Below, in pieces: positions 27,041 through 38,035 of a stretch of 64,000 nucleotides of DNA; the first letter of the stretch is position 1; each line of letters begins with the position of its first letter. The position numbers were made by a program, and so were the translations under genes. Under the pieces are notes generated by a model. The model was not told where the DNA came from. It was given only the letters and a program-made list of their open reading frames with translations, and searched no databases. Origin of the DNA: Panopea generosa (Eukaryota > Mollusca > Bivalvia > Adapedonta > Hiatellidae); contig CM055907.1 of NCBI GenBank assembly GCA_029582155.1, positions 27,951,932-28,015,931 on the forward strand, given 5' to 3'.

Positions 27041-27704
27041 TTCTAAGTATGTTGTACAATGTATTATATCACGAAATAAAAATTAATGTACTGACTTCTC
27101 TTTAGAACTCTGACAGTTGCTTCCCCCATTCAATATCATTTCTATATGGTAAAGAGTCTAACACTCACTATGGGAAGCATCCATCGGTTCCACCGATATT
27201 TTCTTGTTTTACATTTGAATGTGAATCTATGATACTTTTCTTGGATTCATTTAAAATTTCATTTCCGCGAATGAATCTTTAACAATAGTATCAAAAAAGG
27301 CGAAGTTTACAATTTATGTACTGAAAAATTGTCTACGTCTATGGAAAGTGCACTGGTGGCGACTGCCGTTTTATTTACTGTGGTGACTGCCGTTTTATTT
27401 AATGCCTTGCATGACATTGACCAATGTTAATCGCATCTGTCTGCACGTTTGCTCTCCTGGGCATATCGAGTGAATAGTGCCATAAAGAATATACTATTTT
27501 CTATCCATGCATATGAAGGAAGGCCCGTAACTCACGTCGGTCCTATGTGCTGCCCAATAATATTGCGATGATTTATTTTGTTATGCTTTTGTAAATGTGT
27601 CAGAACTAAAGCTTATTCTTTCCAATACAGCTGATGTTGTGTTTCATGGTAGTATTTTTATTTTACTCTACTTTATACTGATCTATTTTAGCTCGATTGC
27701 AAAA
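27041..27704. other. Non-coding stretch, nothing recognised
   Basis: Only a 25-bp direct duplication (GACTGCCGTTTTATTTA at about 27360 and 27385) was noticed. Confidence 0.5.
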
Positions 27705-27880
27705 AAAACTCTAAAATGCTAATACGAACCGGTCTTAAGTCCGCTTCCATAGTAGAACCAGTACTTAGTGTTGCGTTTATGAATTATCGGGTCGAGCTGG
27801 GGATCAAACTCGCAACCTGTGACTTAAGCGACCAACAAAGTATCCATTACACTTCCACCCTGTTTCATATTATCTTTGTA
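27705..27880 (-). mobile_element. tRNA-derived SINE, family S1
   Basis: On the minus strand the head (GTGTAATGGATA, then GTTTGATCCCCAGCTCGACC), the inner GAAGCGGA and the tail match the copy at 20280-20443 in order. Diverged. Confidence 0.65.
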
Positions 27881-28798
27881 AGACGAACCCGGCTCGCTCC
27901 CCAACAATAACGTAATGTCAGAACATTTGGCAGCAACTCATGGACAAGTCATGCACAAGTCATCTTAATCAGTACAAAGGATGTCATATACGGTGAAACC
28001 TTTAAAAACGATTTATTTTTTAATATTGTATATATGTTGTTGTTTTTTTTTATCTCAGATCTGCTAACATTTCTGTCGGTTCATATTCATGTATGTGGAC
28101 CGCAATCAATTTGTTGTAGTTTTGTGATGAACTTGTTGGGATAAATTGAAAAAAACACGAAAGAAAGTTTTTTCTTGGATTATTACTTATGTCTCTAAAC
28201 CACTGTTACATGTTAAAACGTTGTTAACCCTATTAAGCTCACAAAGACGCTCTCCGACACACATTATCACCCATGTATCCGCACAGGGGTCAATACAAAC
28301 TTCTAAAACGTGCGCACATGTTTGCAGAGCCGTGTTCCATTATGGATATTTCTGGCTGATATTGCCATGGTAAACGATTCACGCGGTAATTTACCACATT
28401 GTAGTTTTGGCGTCGATTAATGGAATAATCATCGGCCATTTGGTCCTTTTCATTTCACGATAAGAGGTATTAGCGATTATTATTTCCGTTAAGTATTGCC
28501 GCAGTGGTTAGGGCAACTCGTTGACGTTTTGTCCAAGCCATTCATTACAAGCGGATGGCATAAGCCACGGTGGTCAGATTAGTATGAGATTTATTGTAAT
28601 ATTTTTTGAAGTTATCGTTATATTTTAGGAAAACTGTATTAAAAGGTTTATAATTGTATATCTGATCGTACATAACTTTTTATTGTATTTGCGGCAGGAA
28701 AGGACGGATAAGTTTTACCAAACTTCAATTCACTGACTTAAGGTATATTCACTTTGTAACATAACATATACTTACTTATTTAAGTTCGGTTTAAAAAT
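27881..28798. other. Non-coding stretch, nothing firm
   Basis: A stretch near 28497-28590 (GCCGCAGTGGTTAGGGCAAC) has a faint tRNA-like box A but no convincing box B. It was not called. Confidence 0.45.
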
Positions 28799-28885
28799 AA
28801 GCTCAGAGTTTATGGACCGCTTTTGACTCCTTTCCTTGTGTAGAACTAGTACTAGTGTTGGTTTTGAAAGACCGGTGGTTCGATC
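28799..28885 (-). mobile_element. SINE family S1, truncated copy
   Basis: It matches the tail and middle of the other S1 copies (GCTCAGAGTTTATG, then a GTGTAGAACTAGTACTAGTG block and TGTTGGTTTTGAAAG), but the tRNA-like head is lost or unrecognisable. Confidence 0.45.
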
Positions 28886-30012
28886 TTGCGTGACAGTCTG
28901 CCTCATTTCCGCGCAGATTATATCTAATCTAGTCTATAGAGTGCTTGGAAATGATAAAAATGTAAAAAAAACAACTTCAAAACGCTTAGCTTTATCATAT
29001 TTAAGGCATGTATTGAATTTATTGCAAAGAAAGTTCACCCGAAATTGTTCACGTTATATTTGCTCGTTACATTTATTTAGTATGTCTACAGTGTCTTTCA
29101 TTTCTTATATTTGTATAACATTATAGATGCATTCAATTGACACCACTATGTTTTGTTTTGTTTTATATATCTAGCACAAAATAATATACCATATTCGATT
29201 GTGTTGCAGTCTTAAGTTAAATAATGCCCGAAGCTAAAAATGGCCTTTCATGGGTACGGGTTCATGCCGGGAAAATGGACGCCGAAATATATAAATTTGT
29301 TTAATGACATTAAATATTTTTTAAAATTATATTCATAACATGTTATATGCAACCTTGTTTCTTTATTAACAATTAAGATAAAATTGCTGCTATCCAAACA
29401 ATTTTATTGACTTTCAAAGGTTTTGATTTTTTTTTTCATAATATCTGTCCATTTTTGTTAAAAATGGCTGTAAAATTAAATTCTGGCAATTAGCCACCTG
29501 CCTACCTACCCACCCACATGAAAAATACTGGATCGGAGAACAGCAAACAAACATTTGTTTAAAGAGGGCCTTACTTGTGTCAGTTATTTTTTATTTTGGG
29601 AAAGGGCTCAAATGTCACATGATGCTATTTTCTCTCCAGAATATCATTGAAAAGGGATATTGTGTCCAAATATAAATGAGAGTCATGTGATAAGGGAATC
29701 CATTGAAATGGCAAACATTGTTGAACAGTCCTTGAGTTTGTTAGAAACGCAGAGTAGTTCAGAGATTTAGCTTAGTGACACAATCAAACAACCTGTCAGA
29801 AATCCGAACGCTGATTTTATTGCGCGATCACTTAATTGTAAAGACGTCAACAAGTTTTTACACGTCAATCACCAAAACGACAAATACTATTAGTTCATCA
29901 ATAGTTATTTAGATTTGCCAAATGTTTAAATCTTTAAACATTTTATACTCACTTGTTTATAAATATAATTTATCTATTCCGATGTGTTGAGTGATGGTTA
30001 TTCTGATTGAAA
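28886..30012. other. Non-coding stretch, nothing recognised
   Basis: No coding or repeat feature supported. Confidence 0.45.
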
Positions 30013-30168
30013 CAAATACGTATTTACAAAATCGTGTTTATAGGTTGAAAACAAATACATATTTAAAAATTCGTATTCACAAAATCGTATTTACAAAATC
30101 GTGTTTATAGGTTGAAAACAAATACATCTTTACAAAATCGTGTTTATAGGTTGAAAACAAATAAAATG
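30013..30168 (+). repeat. 38-bp three-copy repeat
   Basis: TTACAAAATCGTGTTTATAGGTTGAAAACAAATACA-like unit. GGTTGAAAACAAATA occurs at about 30043, 30111 and 30149. Confidence 0.8.
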
Positions 30169-30601
30169 GCAATGTGACACCACCATCCAACACCTTCAAA
30201 TAACATACATTTTGTAAACGCCAAAAATCATCAATGATATTAATAATACAGTTGGGCGTGGAGATTTCTTAAAACGTATTATTCTTAAAATCCCGTTCGA
30301 AATTTATTGAACGAAAAATTGTCACATTCGTTCGTCACTTTTTTGTTCTTCTATCAACACTCTTCAAGGACTTGGTGAAAGTTGTGCTGTGTTTCACATT
30401 TTGAATATTATACTATCTTATCGACCTAAACACAGTTAACAAAAACATTACTTAACATAAGTATTACTTACTTGACACATATATTACTTAACATTGGTAT
30501 TACTTGAATACATAACATATTTCCATCAAGTATATTGCAATGTCTAATACTACCAGTAATATCATTTTTTATATTTTTATTTTCAGGTTGATTTGTAAAG
30601 T

Positions 30602-30650
30602 ATGAGGTACAGCCAACATGTCGTAAAAATAGCCATATTTATATTAGAAG
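30602..30650 (+). CDS. Putative start exon of gene A (signal peptide)
   Basis: An acceptor-like T-rich tract ends in TTTTCAG at 30586. An ATG follows at 30602 with A at -3. Sixteen codons (MRYSQHVVKIAIFILE) run to a near-perfect donor, GAAG|GTAAGT (30651-30656), in phase 1. This matches the phase-1 acceptor of the TSR1 exon at 34978. Spliced, the N-terminus would be a basic start, a short hydrophobic core (IAIFIL) and VCQVLSQSG before the first TSR tryptophan, which is a plausible but weak signal peptide because a Glu interrupts it. All three frames upstream of the ATG contain stops, so the rest of this exon would be 5' UTR. The 51-bp array is made from this exon end. It may be only the first unit of an array, and transcript data would decide. 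Confidence 0.4.
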
Positions 30651-32760
30651 GTAAGTGCTATAGCCATCATGTCGTACAAATAGCCGTATTTATATAAGAA
30701 GTAAGTGCTTTAGCCATCATGTCGTACAAATAGCCATATTTATATTAGAAGGTAAGTGCTATAGCCATCATATCGTACAAATAGCCGTATTTATATAAGA
30801 AGGTAAGTGCTATAGTTATCATGTCGTGCCAATAGCCATATTTATATTAGAAGGTAAGTGCTATAGCCATCATGTCATACAAATAGCCGTATTTATATAA
30901 GAAGGTAAGTGCTTTAGCCATCATGTCGTACAAATAGCCGTATTTATATAAGAAGGTAAGTGCTATAGCCATCATGTCGTACAAATAGCCATATAAGAAG
31001 GTAAGTGTTTCAGCCATCATGTCGTACGCATAACCGTATTTATATAAGAAGGTAGAGGCAAAAGCCCTCATGTCGTACAAATAGCTATATTTATATAAGA
31101 AAGTAAGTGCTATAGCCATCATGTCGTGCAAATAACCGTATCTATATTAGAAGGTAAGTGCTATAGCCGTCATGTCATGCAAATAGCCGTATTTATATTA
31201 GAAGGTAAGTGCTACAGCCATCATGTCGTGCAAATAGCAGTATTTATATTAGAAGGTAAGTGCTACAGCCATCATGTCGTACAAATACCCGTATTTATAT
31301 TAGAAGGTAAGTACTACAGCCATCATGTCGTACAAATAGCCGTATTTATATTAGAAGGTAAGTACCACAGCCATCATGTCGTACAAATAGCCGTATTTAT
31401 ATTAGAAGGTAAGTACTACAGCCATCATGTCATACAAATAGCCATATTTATATTAGACAGTAAGTGCTACAGCCCTTATGTCGTACAAATAGCCGTATTT
31501 ATATTAGAAGGTAAGTGCTACAGCCATTATGTCGTACAAATAGCCGTATTTATATTAGAAGGTAAGTGCTACAGTCCTAATGTCGTACAAATAGCCGTAT
31601 TTATATAAGAAGGTAAGTGCTACAGTCCTAATGTCGTACAAATAGCCGTATTTATATAAGAAGGTAATTGCTTCAGCCATAATGTCGTACAAGTAGCCGT
31701 ATAATAAGGTAGGTGCTTCAGCCATCATGTCGTACACATAGCCGTATATATATTAGAAGGTAGGTGCTACAGCCCTCATGTCGTGCACATAGCCGTATTT
31801 ATATAAGAAGGTAAGTGCTAGAGCCATCATGTCGTACAAATAGCCGTATCTATATTACAAGGTTTGTGCTTCAGCCATCATGTCGTACAAATAGCCGTAT
31901 TTATATAAGAAGGTTAGTGCTATAGCCATCATGTCGTACAAATAGCCACCACCATGTCGTACAAGTAGCCGTATTTACATTTGAAGGTAAGTGCTACAGC
32001 CCTCATGTGGTACGAATAGACGTTTTTACATTAAACGGTAAGTGCTACAGCCAACATGTCGTACAAATAGCTGTTTTTATATTAGAAGATAATTGATACA
32101 GCCATCATGTCGAACAAATAGCCGTATTTATATTAGAAGGTAAGTGCTACAGCCCTCATGTCGTACAAATAGCCGTATTTACATTAGATGGTAGGTGCTA
32201 CAGCCCTCATGTCGTACAAATAGACGTATTAACATCAGAAGATAAGTGCTACAGTCAACATTTCGTATAAATAGCCGTATTTACATTAGAAGGTTAGTGC
32301 TATAACCATCATGTCGTACAAATAGACGTATTTATACTAGAAGTTGAGTGCTACAGTCAGTATGTCGTACAAATAGCCGTATTTATATTAGAGGGTGAGT
32401 GCTATAGCCATCATGTCGTACAAATAGACGTATTTATACTAGAAGTTGAGTGCTATAGCCATCATGTCGTACAAATAGACGTATTTATACTAGAAGTTGA
32501 GTGCTACAGCCAATATGTCGTACAAATAGACGTATTTATATTAGAGGGTGAGTGCTATAGCCATCATGTCGTACAAATAGACGTATTTATACTAGAAGTT
32601 GAGTGCTACAGCCAATATGTCGTACAAATAGCCGTATTTATATTAGAGGGTGAGTGCTATAGCCATCATGTCGTACAAATAGCCGTATTTATACTAGAAG
32701 TTGAGTGCTACAGCCATCATGTCGTACAATTAGCCGTATTCATATGAGAAGGCAAGTGCT
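30602..32760 (+). repeat. 51-bp minisatellite carrying a splice-donor consensus
   Basis: About 42 copies of a 51-bp unit (AAGGTAAGTGCTACAGCCAT, CATGTCGTACAAATAGCCGT, ATTTATATTAG). Most units contain AAG|GTAAGT, a textbook 5' splice site. The first unit (30602-30650 plus donor) is the most diverged and is the proposed start exon. 51 bp is 17 codons, so frames stay open over runs of units, for example 160 codons at 31126-31608 on plus. In the last third many units read TAGAAGTTGAGTG or GAGGGTGAGTG, so the donor has decayed there. Confidence 0.93.
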
Positions 32761-34250
32761 AAGTGACCTTTCGAATTATTAAGTTAAAAGTGAGCATTTG
32801 TGTTCAGTCTGTGTCTTCGTTAGTTCATCGGAAACTATAATGTTACATATAATCTTTTTTTCATATCAACTATTTGGTTAAACACTATAATAAATCTTTA
32901 TATATCCGTAAGCTTCTATAAGCGAGGGACTTTTTTCTGTTTGATATTCGGCACATGCAGTTTTTTTTATTTAAAACTTATTCAATTTAGTTTTGTCATC
33001 ATATCCGTCTAATAATGATTATTATCTTTAAATGTATCAATAGCTATATTGGCGCGTGTTTTTACATTCCAGACAGATAAGTATAGAGTTTTATATTCTT
33101 TAATGTGTCAAAACATCCCTTTAGAATGTTTGTTGTATACATCAAAACACTCCAAGAACGTCTGTAACCACACGCAGTAATATACCATTAACCTTTCAGA
33201 CAAGTTCTTAATCTGGCAAGATCGAAGTGTAAACGATTGGCAAATTTCTTTGAAGTTGTTGAAATTTGCATGATTAAGTATTGTTATATCGTGCTATCGT
33301 GAATGGTAAATAAACAGTTTATCTCCCCATAAGAGTTTCAAATGATCTAATGAGATAAATATCGAATGTGTTACATGTCCCATGTTTTATGCACAAAAGC
33401 ACCCATTACACAGAAAAGTAACAGTTGTTATAGACTCCAAAAATGTCCCATATTTTTTTTAAATACCAAGATTGAATTTCAGACAATATATATAACAGTC
33501 AAAGGACACAACAACGACATTATCAATAAATATATATCAAATCAATACAACAACTAGTATAATATACTATGTACACAATATATGGCAGTGGATTGTATAT
33601 CAGACATGCATTTGTAACTTAGCATGAACTATTTCCCTTTATCAGTCACATGGATTTTTTTCTACTTACCCAATTTTGAAAACTAAGCTCGGGAATAGTA
33701 AACAAACTTGAATTCAAACTTGCACTAACATCTAATTAGATTTAATTAGTCAAACTGGTTACAAGCGCCAGGGTGAGTAACATACCCACTGTTGTTAAAT
33801 ATGCATTATCATGTAAAGTGTTTATTTAATTGAAGTAAGTTCCTAGTAACCAAATAAGGGCTACCGTCGCTTCCTTGATGTCTATTTTCATGTCATAGAA
33901 ATCAGTTTGTTCAAAGTAGACGATACACGATACAGTACTGCTATATGACCGTGATGTTATTTATGGCGCAATGTTGTTGTTATTTTATGTTCTTCGGGAT
34001 CCATGGAGCTCATCCATTGTGTCTTAAATATACAATACTGCTAAAGCTAAGGATAATGGGCATGAGTCGAGTACAATCTAACATTACTGTCCATGGACGG
34101 ACTCAATAAAATCGAGTCTGCTATAGTGGTTCTTCGCTGCGTTCCCTATTGCTTCCATTGGATAATCTCACATCCCAATGCAAAGAAATATGTAAAAAAG
34201 TAGAGACATTATATCATATTTATATCTCCGGTGATATTCTAACAGTAATA
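32761..34250. other. Intron of gene A (first), non-array part
   Basis: No coding exon was recognised between the 51-bp array and the SINE. If the start exon at 30602 is wrong, the true first exon could lie here or upstream of the window's recognised features. Confidence 0.45.
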
Positions 34251-34503
34251 CCGTCTTCCGTAGCCTAGTGGTTAAGGCGTCCGCCTCGGAAGCGGGAGGT
34301 CGAAGGGTCGAAGCACTTAGATTTGTCTGATGCGGCCGGTTGCTCACCCAGCAGCTAGTTAATTTGAGGGGTACCGAAAGTCTTTCAGCCTGACGCCTGG
34401 CAATGACAGCTTTCGGGAAGTAACTGTGTACAACATAAAGGTGTCTCATAAGCCCAGTGTGGCTGGCCCTTTCAATAGGGGTGACACTATAATAAAAAAA
34501 CAA
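34251..34503 (+). mobile_element. tRNA-derived SINE, family S2
   Basis: It opens with a good tRNA-like box A, TAGCCTAGTGG, followed by TTAAGGCGTCCGCCTCGGAA, a typical anticodon-arm layout, and GTCGAAGGGTCGAAGC where box B (GGTTCGANTCC) should be, disrupted by a small duplication. A body of about 180 bp follows (GCCTGACGCCTGGCAATGAC, CATAAGCCCAGTGTGGCTGG), then an ATAATAAAAAAAC tail. The body and A-rich tail make it a SINE, not a tRNA gene. It is distinct from family S1. The minus-strand 111-codon frame over it is a shadow. Confidence 0.75.
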
Positions 34504-34977
34504 ACACTTTACACACTTTACAATAGCGTATTTTTTCTAAACGTCCTTTTTTAATCGTATATTTAAATGTATATCGTCAACATGCTATAAATTATTATAA
34601 TAAATTACCTTTACACTGGTATTAATAAAGACCGGTATGCTTTTTTAAACGGTTCCTCAATAATTATTCATGTTCAAAGCAATACTGTAACGTTTGATAT
34701 AATGACTAATTTATACACATTACTTTCAATTGTGAATATAAATGTTCATCTTTAAAGACATGGATGTAGCTTTATTTTGACAAATGTATTAATAAAGATC
34801 ATATGTAAGTTCCCTAGACATTGTTTTTGTTTACGGTAATTGTTTAACATTAAATACATCGTATACACATCACTTCAAATTAAAAAAAACAAAAAAAACA
34901 TTATATAAATGTCATATTCATCATTGAACATTGATTTAGTTATATTTCACCTAATCAATAACATTATGCACTTTCAG

Positions 34978-35169
34978 TTTGTCAGGTATTATCACAGTCA
35001 GGCGAGTGGACAGAATGGACCGACTGGTCATCTTGCTCTGTCACGTGCGGGTATGGTATCCAGAAGCGACAGCGAACGTGGAAGTCACCTGACAACCGCC
35101 ATAGTGGAAAGCCAATAGTCTATGAAGATATTGTAGAGTGTATGACCAAAACATATACACCATGTCCAG
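34978..35169 (+). CDS. Gene A exon: thrombospondin type-1 repeat 1
   Basis: The exon follows a CTTTCAG acceptor (AG 34976-34977) and ends TGTCCAG|GTAAAA. It is 192 bp, phase 1 at both ends. It encodes EWTEWTDWSSCSVTCGYGIQ, the WxxWxxWxxC...CSxTCGxG signature of a TSR, an extracellular module usually C-mannosylated on these tryptophans and O-fucosylated at the CSxTCG motif. The Arg ladder (KRQR) follows, but the usual third cysteine after RxR is a Trp (RQRTW), so the module has an unusual disulphide set: SSC, VTC, VEC, PCP plus one Cys near the exon start. The last 51 bp of the exon and its donor are amplified in the adjoining 69-bp array, so the true 3' end may vary. Confidence 0.82.
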
Positions 35170-35949
35170 GTAAAATACTTGATAAAGTGTATGAAGACAT
35201 TGTAGAGTGTATGACCAGATCATATACACCATGTCCAGGTAAAATACTTGATAAAGTGTATGAAGACATTGTAGAGTGTATGACCAGATCATATACACCA
35301 TGTCCAGGTAAAATACTTGATAAAGTGTATGCAGACATTGTAGAGTGTATGACCAGATCATATACATCATGTCCAGGTAAAATACTTGATAAAGGGTATG
35401 AAGACATTGTAGAGTGTATGACCAGATCATATACACCATGTCCAGGTAAAATACTTGATAAAGGGTATGAAGACATTGTAGAGTGTATGACCAGATCATA
35501 TACACCATGTCCAGGTAAAATACTTGATAAAGGGTATGAAGACATTGTAGAGTGTATGACCAGATCATATACACCATGTCCAGGTAAAATACTTGATAAA
35601 GTGTATGAAGACATTGTAGAGTGTATGACCAGATCATATACACCATGTCCAGGTAAAATACTTGATAAAGTGTATGCAGACATTGTAGAGTGTATGACCA
35701 GATCATATACATCATGTCCAGGTAAAATACTTGATAAAGGGTATGAAGACATTGTAGAGTGTATGACCAGATCATATACATCATGTCCAGGTAAAATACT
35801 TGATAAAGGGTATGAAGACATTGTAGAGTGTATGACCAGATCATATACACCATGTCCAGGTAAAATACTTGATAAAGGGTATGAAGACATTGTAGAGTGT
35901 ATGACCAGATCATATACACCATGTCCAGGTAAAATACTTGATAAAGTGT
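35119..35949 (+). repeat. 69-bp minisatellite fused to the TSR1 exon end
   Basis: Twelve uniform 69-bp units. Each has 51 bp homologous to the end of the TSR1 exon (VYEDIVECMTRSYTPCP) followed by its donor, CCAG|GTAAAATACTTGATAAA. The plus frame is that of the exon and stays open across all units (23 residues each, with two cysteines) until TAA at 35949-35951. The exonic copy reads MTKTYT and the array copies MTRSYT. Variant units (VYE, VYA, GYE; P or S before CPG) recur in the same order, so blocks of several units were duplicated recently. Both minus frames are also open, by the multiple-of-three period. Confidence 0.95.
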
Positions 35950-36323
35950 AAGACTAACTATTAAGTAAACTTTATGACCATTCGATATCTTGCTTAAGGA
36001 TGTAACACGTGGTCAACACGTGGTCTTCGTGTCATATCGAATCCTCCAACCTCCGATTTGTCGTCTGAAGTTTATAAAGAAAATGTTGTAATTTCTAAAT
36101 TAGATGTAAAACAAGAAATGTATTTTTGTATGAATGGAATGATCAATTAAAATGGAAAAAGTAGTATGAAAAATATTCCATCTCCAATTTGTTTGATGTC
36201 GTTAGGCAATTTTTACTGAATTATTGTTGATTCCATTTAAGTCAATCCTTATTTCGCACTACAACTTATTGAAGGCGTTACTTGTATAACAACGGATATA
36301 ATTGTTTAAACTTTCATGTTTAG

Positions 36324-36494
36324 TTGATGGAAACTGGAGTTTTTGGGGTCCATGGAGCGACTGTTCCGAAATGTGTAATGGTGGGACCACTAAAAGGACC
36401 AGAGAATGCGATGCACCGAAACCCAGCAATGGCGGCAAGGCATGTGAAGGCAAAGCCTTTGTAGACGCTAATTGCAATGAATGGACATGCCCAC
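36324..36494 (+). CDS. Gene A exon: thrombospondin type-1 repeat 2
   Basis: The acceptor ATGTTTAG ends at 36323 and the donor CCCAC|GTAAGT starts at 36495. The exon is 171 bp, phase 1 at both ends. Reading from the shared codon gives VDGNWSFWGPWSDCSEMC, then NGGTTKRTRECDAPKPSNGG, KACEGKAFVDANCNEWTCP. This is a canonical TSR with six cysteines (DC, MC, EC, AC, NC, TC), the W-W-W ladder and the RTREC arm. The CSEMC site departs from CSxTC, so O-fucosylation there is unlikely. It joins TSR1 upstream and the LDLa exon downstream in phase. Confidence 0.88.
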
Positions 36495-36526
36495 GTAAGT
36501 ATATAGTGCTTTATATTATTTAAGTA

Positions 36527-36790
36527 AAGTGTAGTGAAGTGGGTAAAGTGTTGCGGCTTCGATTCCCAGCTCGACCCGATGCCTCTGAAAAAAAAAACCA
36601 CTCAATAGTCGATCTGCCCTGGACAATAGTCGATCTACTCTGGACAATAGTCGATCTACCCTGGACAATAGTCGATCTACCCTGGACAATAGTCGATCTA
36701 CCCTGGACAATAGTCGATCTACCCTGGACAATAGTCGATCTGCCATAGAAGCGGAATTGGGAGCGGTTCATATAAGCACTCAGCTTTCTT
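36527..36790 (+). mobile_element. SINE family S1 copy with internal minisatellite
   Basis: The head resembles the other S1 copies (GTGTAGTGAAGTGGGTAAAG, then GGCTTCGATTCCCAGCTCGA, CCGATGCCTCT and an A-run). The tail also matches (GAAGCGGAATTGGGAGCGGT, AAGCACTCAGC). Head and tail are separated by a 21-bp array (36604-36745) that replaces the short spacer seen in the copy at 20280-20443. It lies about 30 bp downstream of the TSR2 donor. Confidence 0.7.
36604..36745 (+). repeat. 21-bp minisatellite inside a SINE
   Basis: Just under seven copies of AATAGTCGATCTACCCTGGAC. The 21-bp period keeps frames open on both strands, which explains the repetitive frames seen here. Confidence 0.93.
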
Positions 36791-37014
36791 TGCAATCAAG
36801 ATAAAATAAATTAGTATATACTAAAACAACACAAAGAATTTTTAAGAATGACCCAATCAGTTGGTACATGAGTTTTATACTAACGCAGAACACATTTGTT
36901 TAATATTGTCAGATAACAATATAAATGTTTCATTTTGTATGTCTTTGTGGTTCGTTTTTCAAAAGGTTTCTAGTATGTACATGTAATGTCGATTTAACCT
37001 TTATATGTATTTAA

Positions 37015-38035
37015 AATGAACTATAAAAGCCATATTAAATATTCTATATGTAACATATGAACTATAAAAGTCATGTTAAATATTCTATTTGTAACATATG
37101 AACTTTAAAAGCCATGTTAAATATTCAATATGTAACATATGAACTATAAAAGCCATGTTAAAACTTCAATATGTAACATATTAACTATAAAAGCCATGTT
37201 AAATATTCTATATGTAACATATGAACTATAAAAGACATGTTAAATATTCTATTTGTAACATATGAACTATAAAAGCCATGTTAAATGTTCTATATATAAC
37301 ATATGAACTATAAAAGCAATGTTAAATACTCTATTTGTAACATATGAACTATAAAAGACTTGTTAAATATTCTATTTGTAACATATGAACTATAAAAGCC
37401 ATAGCCATGTTAAATATTCTATATATAACATATAAACTATAAAAGACATGTTGAATATTCTATTTGTAACATATGAACTATAAAAGCTATGTTGAATATT
37501 ATATATGTAACATATGAACTATTTAAAGCTATGTTTAATATTCTATATGTAACATATGAACTATAAAAGACGAGTTGCATATTCTATTTGTAACATATGA
37601 ACTATAAAAGCCATGTTGAATATTCTATATGTAACATATGAAATGTTTGAGTCATGTTATATATTCTATTTGTAACATATGAACTATAAAAGCCATAGCC
37701 ATGTTAAATATTCTATATATAACATATAAACTTTAAAAGACATGTTGAATATTCTATTTGTAACATATGAACTATAAAAGCTATGTTGAATATTATATAT
37801 GTAACATATGAACTATTTAAAGCTATGTTTAATATTCTATTTGTAACATATGAACTATAAAAGACGTGTTGAATATTCTATATGTAACATACAAACTATA
37901 AAAGCCATGTTAAATATTCTATTTGTAACATATAAAATGTTAAAGTCATGTTAAATATTCTATTTGTAACATATGAAATATAAAAGACATGTCAAATTTC
38001 TATATGTTAGAGCCATGTTAAATATCCTATCTGTA
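37015..38035 (+). repeat. 41-bp minisatellite (gene A intron)
   Basis: About 25 copies of a 41-bp unit (GAACTATAAAAGCCATGTTA, AATATTCTATTTGTAACATA T). A block with the variant GCCATAGCCATG followed by the TATATATAACATATAAACT unit occurs at about 37398 and again at about 37690, suggesting a multi-unit duplication of roughly 290 bp. Confidence 0.92.

Noticed and set aside
34251..34330. Possible tRNA gene
   Set aside because: Box A and the anticodon arm look good, but the box B region is disrupted and a SINE body with an A-rich tail follows.
35041..35922. 293- and 256-codon minus-strand frames
   Set aside because: They are shadows of the 69-bp array, whose period is a multiple of three. The plus strand carries the TSR exon.
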